Shown here one piece after another: positions 1-5,362 of a DNA stretch of 6,508 nt (its first letter is position 1; each line of letters begins with the position of its first letter). Location of the stretch: NCBI GenBank assembly GCA_964589725.1, contig CAZPUJ010000748.1, positions 1 to 6,508 on the forward strand. The letters are read 5' to 3'. The notes under the pieces were generated by a model. That model was not told where the DNA came from and did not search any database. It worked only from the letters and a program-made list of their open reading frames with translations. The position numbers were made by a program, and so were the translations under genes. This stretch comes from CAYSHJ01 sp964589725 (GTDB taxonomy: Bacteria > Planctomycetota > Planctomycetia > Planctomycetales > Planctomycetaceae).

Positions 1-306
1 ATCCAGCAGTGACAACTCGGTGGGCAGACCGGCTCGCTTGGCGACTTGCTCGACCAGGTCATGCGGTACCCAATACGGCGGCGGAGTGATCTCGATCCGT
101 GACGTCGCCAACTTGTACTGCGAGCTCCGGCTAAGGCTAAGGTCCGGCCAACGCGGCACGAACCTCGGCAAAAACACAAACGCCGCGACCAGACAGGACA
201 GGGCGAGCAACAGATTCGGCGGAAAAAGCCAGCCCATCAATTGCTCGTCTGGCGTCGCCACCGTCGGCTGACCGACCAGTTTGTCAAAAGACCGTTTGTC
301 CGACAT
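1..306 (-). CDS. ftsQ: FtsQ-like cell division protein, N-terminal part (runs off window)
   Basis: The first 102 codons of a minus-strand gene are present and the rest lies beyond base 1. FtsQ is a bitopic inner-membrane protein that bridges cytoplasmic division proteins and periplasmic septal wall synthesis. What is visible: a short charged cytoplasmic N-terminus (residues 1-26), one hydrophobic segment at about 30-47 (core LLLALSCLVAAFVFLP), then an outside region with SRIEITPPPYWVP at 69-81 and DLVEQVAKRAGLP at 83-95. The latter matches the start of a POTRA-like domain as I recall it from planctomycete FtsQ-type proteins. The ATG at 304-306 is the only usual start before the in-frame stop at 346-348; no Shine-Dalgarno is visible. 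Position after ddl is the classical dcw place of ftsQ and supports the name. The call rests on topology, context and remembered similarity; a generic single-pass membrane protein is the alternative. Confidence 0.75.
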   Translation of the reverse strand, partial: MSDKRSFDKLVGQPTVATPDEQLMGWLFPPNLLLALSCLVAAFVFLPRFVPRWPDLSLSRSSQYKLATSRIEITPPPYWVPHDLVEQVAKRAGLPTELSLLD

Positions 307-574
307 TCGGGTTGTGGCACAGGCGGCTGGCCTGCGTTTCGTGGGTCACAAACTCTCCGCTCCGCATCGCTCAGCGAGAGTATTACCCGCAATCACGTGG
401 CAAACTTGGCCCAGCATCAAAAACGACGCTCTGCCCATCAGCGAACGTATCTGTCAACCGCACGGTTCCGATTAGGCAAACCTTGCGAGCGCGCGGCAAC
501 GATCTGGTTCGAGGAAGAACAACAGTCGCTCCGAACGCGCAAGTCGCAACGAACCGATCGGCACAGCGGCAGAA
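307..574 (-). other. 268-base gap between ddl and ftsQ-like gene
   Basis: I see no gene here; short open frames on either strand lack family motifs. It contains a hairpin-capable inverted repeat (353-361 with 373-380) and, on the minus strand, a TAATAC at 380-385 resembling a -10 box but without a matching -35 at 15-18 bases. Such a gap is unusual inside a dcw cluster, where genes normally abut or overlap, so the ftsQ-like gene may have its own promoter. That is inference only. Confidence 0.4.
353..380. repeat. Imperfect inverted repeat in ddl-ftsQ gap
   Basis: CTCTCCGCT (353-361) pairs with AGCGAGAG (373-380), giving eight base pairs with a one-base bulge around an 11-base loop. On the transcribed minus strand it is followed by TTTGTG, which is not a proper T-run, so a rho-independent terminator is not well supported. 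It could be an RNA hairpin in the ftsQ leader or a chance structure. Confidence 0.3.
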
Positions 575-1549
575 TCAGCCTGGACTTCGAACAATGCCGC
601 CCATTGGCTGGCGATTCAGGCAATTCTCAATCGCTCGTTCGCACAGCGCTCCCAGGCTGAGCCCCATTCGAGCAGCGGCCTTCGGCACCAAGCTGTGGCC
701 GGTCATGCCGGGGATCGTATTCACTTCCAGCACCCACGGCTGACCGAACCGATCGACTCGAAGGTCCGCCCGTACGAGGCTGCGAACTCCCAAGGCTTCA
801 CAAGCGCGACGGCCGGCGGATTCAACCGCCTTCACGACGTTCGTCGGCACGGCGAACTCGAACAGGTATTGCGTCTGGTCGTCTTCGTACTTCGCCGTGT
901 AATCGAAGAAGTCGCGTCCCGTTTCGATCTGAATCAGCGGCAGCGGCATGTCATCGAGCATGCCCAAGGTCCATTCGGTCCCGTCGATCGCGGTCTCGAT
1001 CAAACCGAACGCATCGAAATGAAAACAGCGAGCCAACGCCTGCGGCAATTCCTCCGGCGCGCGAACAATCGTGACGCCGAGGCTCGATCCTTGCGCGTCG
1101 GGCTTCACGACCAGCGGGAAACCGAGCGCGAGAGATTGCTGCTGAATGCGACTGGCGCTGTCGGATTCGTGGATCAGAACATACGCCGGCGTCGGCACGC
1201 CATTTTGCACGAAGCGTTCTTTCGCCGCCGACTTGCTGAACGCCAGCCGCGACACGTTCGAATCACTGCCAGTGAACGGAATCCCGACCTCTTCGAGAAT
1301 CTGTTGAGTGTGCCCGTCCTCACCGAATGTTCCGTGCAACGCGAGCAACGCGACGTCGAAGCCGGACCAGTCGAGCGTCGCAAGGTCGATCTGCGCAGGA
1401 TCGATCCGCGTGACGATGTGCCCTCGTTCCGAAAGTCCCTTCGCAACGGCGTCGCCGCTTTCCAAGCTGATGTTCCGTTCGCGAGACTGACCGCCCGCGA
1501 GGACCACGATCCGCAACGGTTGCTGACGCTCTGAGTGTCTGGTCGCCAC
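575..1549 (-). CDS. ddl: D-alanine--D-alanine ligase
   Basis: Cytoplasmic ATP-grasp enzyme that joins two D-alanines using ATP; the dipeptide is then added by MurF to the peptidoglycan precursor. The 324 residues are a normal length for the family. Visible motifs: the N-terminal GGQSRERNISLESG at 19-32 with the substrate-binding Glu24; LALHGTFGEDG at 69-79; the ATP-grasp KPDAQGSSLGV at 149-159; the active-site loop DYTAKY at 216-221; RADLRVD at 260-266; and LEVNTIPGMTGHSLVPKAA at 274-292, carrying the metal ligands Glu275 and Asn277 and the Ser286-Leu287 that contacts substrate. All key positions are kept, so the enzyme should be active. The start is GTG at 1547-1549, chosen because of a very good Shine-Dalgarno six bases upstream. 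It lies 114 bases downstream of murB and 268 bases upstream of the ftsQ-like gene, in classical dcw order. Confidence 0.97.
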   Translation of the reverse strand: MATRHSERQQPLRIVVLAGGQSRERNISLESGDAVAKGLSERGHIVTRIDPAQIDLATLDWSGFDVALLALHGTFGEDGHTQQILEEVGIPFTGSDSNVSRLAFSKSAAKERFVQNGVPTPAYVLIHESDSASRIQQQSLALGFPLVVKPDAQGSSLGVTIVRAPEELPQALARCFHFDAFGLIETAIDGTEWTLGMLDDMPLPLIQIETGRDFFDYTAKYEDDQTQYLFEFAVPTNVVKAVESAGRRACEALGVRSLVRADLRVDRFGQPWVLEVNTIPGMTGHSLVPKAAARMGLSLGALCERAIENCLNRQPMGGIVRSPG

Positions 1550-1555
1550 GATCCG

Positions 1556-1562
1556 CCTCCTT
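1556..1562 (-). promoter_or_regulatory. Strong Shine-Dalgarno of ddl
   Basis: The minus strand reads AAGGAGG here, six bases before the GTG at 1547-1549. It fixes the ddl start and is the best ribosome binding site in the window; murB and the ftsQ-like gene show none. Confidence 0.85.
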
Positions 1563-1663
1563 GGTGAATCATCGCTGCGATCGCTTCCCTGTCGCGGCAG
1601 ATTCGGGGCGGGGTGTTACCAGATTCGGTCCATCGGGCAAAAGGGCAGTTTCGATGCGACCGA

Positions 1664-2542
1664 TCACCAAATCTGGATTTCGACAACCAGATCGACTCCG
1701 AATTGTTCGCTCACTTTGGAGCGGGCGAGGTCGATCAACCGCAACACGTCGTCGGACTTCGCTCCCTCGTGCGTGACGACGAAATTCGCGTGGCGGTCGC
1801 TGATCTCCGCACCGCCAATGCGAGTTCCCTTCAAGCCGGCTTGGTCAATCAATGCGCCGGCGCTCAAACCGCGAGGATTCTTGAAGATGCAGCCGGCCGA
1901 CTGATCCGACAGCGGTTGGCTGGACTTTTTCATGATCCAAATTTTTCGCATCCGCTGCGTGATCTCGTCGGGATCTTCGGGCTGAAGCTGGAATGTCCCT
2001 TCGAGGATCAGCGGCTCCGGGAGATTGCTGCTGCGATACTCGAACGACAACTCATCGTCGGTGCGAGTGATGATCTCGCCTCTGGCTGTCATCGTCGTGA
2101 CGGACTTCGCCGTCTGGCCGATGTCGCCGCTCTTCCCGCCCGCATTCCCTCTCAGCGCGCCGCCGATGGTGCCCGGAATCCCGGCCAAAACTTCCAGACC
2201 CGCCAGTCCCGCTCGGACGCTGACGGAGATCGCCTGCGACAGCAACACACCGGCTCCCGCGCGGAGCGAGCTGCCGTCGACCGTCGCCTCAGCGAACTTC
2301 GAGTTGGTGATTCGCAACACGACGCCGCTGACTCCTTCGTCGCGGATCAGCAGGTTCGAGCCACCGCCGAGCACGTGAATCGGAATCTGATTCTCATGGC
2401 AGCAAATGAGGACACGTCGCAATTCGTCGGTGTCGCGCGGCTCGACGAAATACTGAGCGGGGCCGCCGAGATTCATCCAGGTCAGCGGAGCTAACGGCTT
2501 ATCGGGCGTTGTGATGTCGCTGAATGCGTCGAGTGAGCTCAT
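1664..2542 (-). CDS. murB: UDP-N-acetylenolpyruvoylglucosamine reductase (MurB)
   Basis: Cytoplasmic FAD enzyme that uses NADPH to reduce UDP-GlcNAc-enolpyruvate to UDP-MurNAc, the step before MurC. The 292 residues carry TWMNLGGPAQYFVEP at 21-35, the FAD-binding LGGGSNLLIRDEG at 58-70, GLEVLAGIPGTIGGALRGNAG at 115-135, EYRSS at 168-172 with the substrate-binding Arg170, SAGCIFKNP at 215-223, and a C-terminal VEI with Glu288 as the likely catalytic acid. The compact form without an extra Tyr loop looks like type II MurB. At the position of the proton-donating Ser of E. coli MurB there is Cys218, a swap I recall from some MurB lineages. The ATG at 2540-2542 is chosen because it gives a normal N-terminus (MSSLDAF); an in-frame ATG at 2618-2620 would add 26 residues and a much longer overlap with murC. 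The 44-base overlap with murC suggests translational coupling, as no Shine-Dalgarno is seen. Confidence 0.96.
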   Translation of the reverse strand: MSSLDAFSDITTPDKPLAPLTWMNLGGPAQYFVEPRDTDELRRVLICCHENQIPIHVLGGGSNLLIRDEGVSGVVLRITNSKFAEATVDGSSLRAGAGVLLSQAISVSVRAGLAGLEVLAGIPGTIGGALRGNAGGKSGDIGQTAKSVTTMTARGEIITRTDDELSFEYRSSNLPEPLILEGTFQLQPEDPDEITQRMRKIWIMKKSSQPLSDQSAGCIFKNPRGLSAGALIDQAGLKGTRIGGAEISDRHANFVVTHEGAKSDDVLRLIDLARSKVSEQFGVDLVVEIQIW

Positions 2543-3896
2543 GCTGAATCTGATTGATATCCCCCGCCCCCATGGTGACAAGCACGTCTCCCGGCCGGGC
2601 AGAATCGTCCAAAGTGTCAATCAGATGGTCAAGCGACGTCAGCAATCGCACCGCTGGCCCGCGAGTCGCCAGCCGCTCGGCCAGTTCGGCGTTCGTCCGC
2701 AGCGCCGCGTCCGCACAAGTCTCGCGAGCCGTGAAGATCGGCACCAAGAACACTTCGTCCGCCGCATCGAAGCTCGCGGCGAATTCGTCCATGAGTGCTC
2801 GTGTGCGCGATTCCTGATGCGGCTGGAAGGCACACAGAATTCGTCGTCCGGCGAACTGTTCGCAAACAGTCTGCAACGTGGCTTTGACGGCCGTCGGATG
2901 ATGAGCGTAGTCGTCGATCAGCGTGACGCCGCGCCACGAACCAAGCACCTCGAACCGCCGCTTCACGCCGCGAAATCCCTGCAAGCCTTCGCGAACGGCA
3001 TCCGCTGACGCTCCCACATTACGACAAATCGCCGCCGCCGCGAGAGCATTCAAGACATTGTGCCGACCGGGAACTCGCAAGCTGATCTCGGTGAAGAACT
3101 GTCCGCGATGAAAGACACGAAACCGAGTGCCCGTTCCCGCCACTCGCAAGTCGGCGGCCCACCAATCGGACGTATCTCGCAACGAAAACGTCTCGATCTG
3201 CGCGAGGCTCGACGCGGCGGCGATGCGCGTCGCGGCGCAGTCGCCTCGAATCACCATCTGCCCGCCTGCTGGCAATCTGCTGACAAACTCCGCAAACGCC
3301 TCGCGCGTCGCGCGGAAATCGTGAAAGTAATCGAAATGATCCGCCTCGATCCCGGTCAGCACAGCGTGCGTCGGGCAGAGATGCAAAAAGTTTCGCTGAT
3401 ACTCGCAGCTCTCGACGACGAACAATGGCCCGCCTCCCGCCCAACCGCTGACGCTGCACGCCGCAAGTTCCGCTCCAATCACCGCCGACGGCGAAAAGCC
3501 TCCTTCGTTGAGGATCGTGGCCGGCATCGCGGTCGTCGTGCTCTTGCCATGAGTCCCCGCGATCGACAGGCCGACGCGCGACTTCATCAGCATGCCGAGC
3601 ATCTGGTTGTACGAGAGCTGCTCGATGCCGAGTTGCTCCGCGCACCGCCGCTCCGGATTCGAAGGTGAGATCGCCGGGCTGTAAATGAGCATGTCCGTTT
3701 GCCGCGGCAGGTACTCGTCCGCGTGACCGCGATGAATGTGAAACCCTCTTTTTCGCAGTAACTCAAATGTATCCGTCGGCGGCTGCAAGTCGGACCCGGT
3801 GACGATCCAGCCCAGTCCATCGAGCATCTCCGCCAACGCCTTCATACCTGACCCGCAGATGCCGACTAAGTGCGCGCGATGCCCCTCGCGAGCCAT
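2499..3896 (-). CDS. murC: UDP-N-acetylmuramate--L-alanine ligase (MurC)
   Basis: Cytoplasmic Mur ligase that attaches L-alanine to UDP-MurNAc with ATP, starting the peptide stem. With this start it has 465 residues, normal for the family. Domains in order: a Rossmann-type UDP-binding domain with HLVGICGSGMKALAEML at 9-25; the central ATPase domain with the P-loop GTHGKSTTT at 114-122, VESCEYQRNFLHL at 161-173 and IEADHFDYF at 184-192; and the C-terminal domain with GRHNVLNALAAAA at 277-289, DDYAHHPTAVKATL at 328-341, FQPHQESRT at 357-365 and MGAGDI at 442-447. The ESCEY form, rather than the ADESD of E. coli, resembles Firmicutes MurC. The ATG at 3894-3896 has GGAG five bases upstream. An in-frame ATG at 3951-3953 would add 19 residues but has no Shine-Dalgarno. 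The frame stays open up to 4298, which I take as chance. The 3' end overlaps murB. Confidence 0.96.
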   Translation of the reverse strand: MAREGHRAHLVGICGSGMKALAEMLDGLGWIVTGSDLQPPTDTFELLRKRGFHIHRGHADEYLPRQTDMLIYSPAISPSNPERRCAEQLGIEQLSYNQMLGMLMKSRVGLSIAGTHGKSTTTAMPATILNEGGFSPSAVIGAELAACSVSGWAGGGPLFVVESCEYQRNFLHLCPTHAVLTGIEADHFDYFHDFRATREAFAEFVSRLPAGGQMVIRGDCAATRIAAASSLAQIETFSLRDTSDWWAADLRVAGTGTRFRVFHRGQFFTEISLRVPGRHNVLNALAAAAICRNVGASADAVREGLQGFRGVKRRFEVLGSWRGVTLIDDYAHHPTAVKATLQTVCEQFAGRRILCAFQPHQESRTRALMDEFAASFDAADEVFLVPIFTARETCADAALRTNAELAERLATRGPAVRLLTSLDHLIDTLDDSARPGDVLVTMGAGDINQIQHELTRRIQRHHNAR

Positions 3897-4298
3897 CCGA
3901 TCTCCGGCGACTCGCGGTCGCACAATGGGAGCAAATGTGGGCGAAATGTTCATGGCAATGCTCAACCGATCCGATGCCGTCGCCGATGGGTCCAACCACA
4001 ATTCGCGACGCCGTTGTCGCCGAGGCACCACCGAACACTCGCTGTATCGGTCGTGAAGCCGTGACGACTTCATGGGCTGTGACAGACGCGCCACAGACAC
4101 GCCTCCATGCAGATCCACCGTGGTTGGGAGGCGGGTTGTACCGAACATTCCAATCTCGGGGAATTGGGGTTCTGCGCGATACGGCCCTGGGCCAATTGTT
4201 GCATCGCGAACGCAATTGCGAGCGAGGAGTCGATAGCGCAGCGAACCCGCAGCCAATTGGCGGAGGATTTTCAATCGAACCGCAGTCCGCATTCTCAA
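3897..4298 (-). other. About 400 bases without a convincing gene, upstream of murC
   Basis: The stretch between the citG-like stop and the murC start is open in the murC frame, but the 134 residues it would encode are rich in Arg and Ser and match nothing in MurC, which normally begins within some 25 residues of its HLVGI motif. I therefore read it as the murC leader and promoter region. It holds a perfect ten-base palindrome GCCAATTGGC (4252-4261), an A+T-rich stretch with nested inverted repeats (4266-4314), and no promoter I can defend. The last part of the alternative start (3897-3953) has weaker third-position GC than the genes. Confidence 0.5.
3902..3905 (-). promoter_or_regulatory. Shine-Dalgarno favouring the shorter murC start
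   Basis: The minus strand reads GGAG, followed by five bases and then the ATG at 3894-3896. The competing ATG at 3951-3953 has no such motif, so this site decides the start, though only four bases match. Confidence 0.45.
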
Positions 4299-4314
4299 TC
4301 AAGAATCGAAAATC
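4266..4314. repeat. Nested inverted repeats at the citG-murC junction
   Basis: GATTTTC (4266-4272) is matched by GAAAATC (4308-4314), and inside it ATTCT (4291-4295) is matched by AGAAT (4302-4306) around a six-base loop. The stretch is much more A+T-rich than its surroundings and covers the 3' end of the citG-like gene (stop at 4299-4301). It may be a transcription boundary, though there is no clean T-run after the hairpin on the minus strand. Confidence 0.35.
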
Positions 4315-5270
4315 AAAAAACGGCGCGAGAAAACGACGGCATCGCGGACAACGATGTAGGAACCTCTAGGCACTTCTATAGGAAAGTCTAAAGTCTCTAA
4401 CGGCGGCGATTGGATGACTCCGTCTCGCAGTGCGGCGAACAGGCAGGCGGTGACGATGTCGGCGGTCGTGCCAGGGTTGCGACGATTGGAGTCTTCGCGC
4501 AGCCAGCCATCGAATTCGGCCAGAAGCCGTCGACCGGTCGCCGTCTCCTGGCTGCCCGCGTCGAGCACCGCTTGAGCTTGTCGCGACGCTTCGTTTGCTT
4601 TGGCGACACCACATTTGCGAGCGATCAACGTATCGGGGTGACGAGCCAGCAGTCGAAGTTGCAGTTCGACGATGATTGTCAGTGGGACGGATTGGAAATC
4701 CGTCCGATGTGTTGTCAAGAACGGCACGCCCTCGTCGAGCACCGCAGCAAACTCGTTTGCGTACTGAGCCGCCACGCCATCTCGATCGGCGGCCAGTTTC
4801 ATCACGTCGAGCAACGTGCCGGTCGGCGCTTGCGAAACATCTTCGCCGTCCGCCTGACCGAGTCCGCCTGGCTGAGCTAACCGAATCGCTCGGTAAACCC
4901 AATCGGCGTCATCGTGCGTCAGCCCGCTGAGCACGTCACCGATTCCGTCGCGCAGCGGCCTGTTCGCCGGTACGGCCGTGAGCGGTGCGAGCAGCAGGAC
5001 TATGCCGAGATTCGAGTTCGAGCGAACGTGCAAGCGAGTTGCCTTGATCGCCTCAAAAACCGCGCGACCAACGGACAACTCCGACGTTCGAGCCAAGATC
5101 GGAGCGACCGCTATTGCCGACCCGACAAGGTCAGCGTACGTCAGGTCCGCGAACGAAGCGTTGGGATGCACGTTGCCCGGCTTGGGAGCCATCGCTTCCC
5201 AGATACACGCCAAATGAATGGCTTCGGACAGCGGTTCGAACGCGCGAAATTGAGAATGGTGTTGGTCCAC
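4299..5270 (-). CDS. CitG/MdcB-family triphosphoribosyl-dephospho-CoA synthase-like protein
   Basis: Family members make 2'-(5''-triphosphoribosyl)-3'-dephospho-CoA from ATP and dephospho-CoA, the prosthetic-group precursor of citrate lyase or malonate decarboxylase carrier proteins. Support over 323 residues: AIHLACIWEAMAPKPGNVHP at 17-36, NSNLGIVLLLAPL at 85-97, VYRAIRLAQPGGLGQADGEDV at 125-145, HPDTLIARKCG at 211-221 and NPGTTADIVTACLFAALRDG at 265-284. No citrate lyase or malonate decarboxylase subunits are near, so the acceptor is unknown. I recall relatives in tetrahydromethanopterin-linked C1 clusters of methylotrophs and planctomycetes, so a different nucleotide-transfer role is possible. 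The GTG at 5268-5270 has GGAG nine bases upstream. Two oddities: residues 189-196 are encoded by a palindromic repeat, and the C-terminal tail from 291 uses rare A+T-rich codons (TTA twice, ATA, AGA) and runs past where I expect the family to end. Confidence 0.85.
   Translation of the reverse strand: MDQHHSQFRAFEPLSEAIHLACIWEAMAPKPGNVHPNASFADLTYADLVGSAIAVAPILARTSELSVGRAVFEAIKATRLHVRSNSNLGIVLLLAPLTAVPANRPLRDGIGDVLSGLTHDDADWVYRAIRLAQPGGLGQADGEDVSQAPTGTLLDVMKLAADRDGVAAQYANEFAAVLDEGVPFLTTHRTDFQSVPLTIIVELQLRLLARHPDTLIARKCGVAKANEASRQAQAVLDAGSQETATGRRLLAEFDGWLREDSNRRNPGTTADIVTACLFAALRDGVIQSPPLETLDFPIEVPRGSYIVVRDAVVFSRRFLIFDS
4383..4396. repeat. Perfect tandem duplication of AAAGTCT
   Basis: AAAGTCT occurs twice head to tail. 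It lies in the last third of the final 100 bases of the citG-like frame, where codon use departs from the rest of the gene, next to an imperfect palindrome (4363-4382). It may mark replication slippage that altered the protein's tail. Confidence 0.6.
4685..4705. repeat. Palindromic RTDFQSV-type repeat inside the citG-like gene
   Basis: GGACGGATT (4685-4693) and AATCCGTCC (4697-4705) form a perfect nine-base stem around a GGA loop. On the minus strand it encodes RTDFQSVP (residues 189-196 of the CitG-like protein). I recall this peptide and its DNA palindrome recurring in many planctomycete genes and intergenic regions, like a REP element; that recollection is unchecked. The flanking protein (GVPFL before, HPDTLIARK after) still aligns with about normal spacing, so it seems to have replaced or converged on a variable loop without breaking the frame. 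Confidence 0.65.
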
Positions 5271-5279
5271 TGCGACAGA

Positions 5280-5283
5280 CTCC
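5280..5283 (-). promoter_or_regulatory. Possible Shine-Dalgarno of the citG-like gene
   Basis: The minus strand reads GGAG nine bases before the GTG at 5268-5270. It supports that start because no ATG occurs upstream before the in-frame stop. Confidence 0.4.
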
Positions 5284-5316
5284 GCGCCGTGACGCTCCCG
5301 ATCGGCCGGAAGCTTC

Positions 5317-5329
5317 GTTACTTTGTAAC
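5317..5329. promoter_or_regulatory. Perfect palindrome in the divergent intergenic region
   Basis: GTTAC-TTT-GTAAC lies between the divergent citG-like and aldolase genes, 34 bases upstream of the latter's ATG. Placement and symmetry suit a regulator's operator acting on one or both promoters. With five-base arms it could be chance, and I cannot define clear -35/-10 boxes around it. Confidence 0.3.
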
Positions 5330-5350
5330 ATTCAGATTTCGGATTTTCCT

Positions 5351-5355
5351 AAGGG
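5351..5355 (+). promoter_or_regulatory. Shine-Dalgarno of the aldolase-family gene
   Basis: AAGGG seven bases before the ATG at 5363-5365. It marks that ATG as the original start, which matters because the frame is interrupted downstream and the later ATG at 5504 lacks such a site. Confidence 0.5.
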
Positions 5356-5362
5356 CTACATT

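Noticed and set aside
695..1534. Plus-strand open frame of 279 codons opposite ddl
   Set aside because: It is the antisense shadow of a gene with full Ddl motifs; its translation is Arg-rich and shows no family motif.
1590..1660. Promoter or regulatory element in the murB-ddl gap
   Set aside because: I could not find paired -35/-10 boxes or a convincing repeat; only the Shine-Dalgarno at 1556-1562 is supported.
1613..2494. Plus-strand open frame of 293 codons opposite murB
   Set aside because: Antisense shadow; the minus strand encodes all MurB motifs and high GC keeps the opposite frame open.
3763..4302. Minus-strand 179-codon frame across the murC start region
   Set aside because: It overlaps the murC N-terminal domain in another frame, is rich in Arg, Ser and Cys, and shows no recognisable domain.
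4363..4382. Imperfect palindrome as a terminator of the citG-like gene
   Set aside because: It lies inside the reading frame, has a mismatch in the stem, and has no T-run on either strand.
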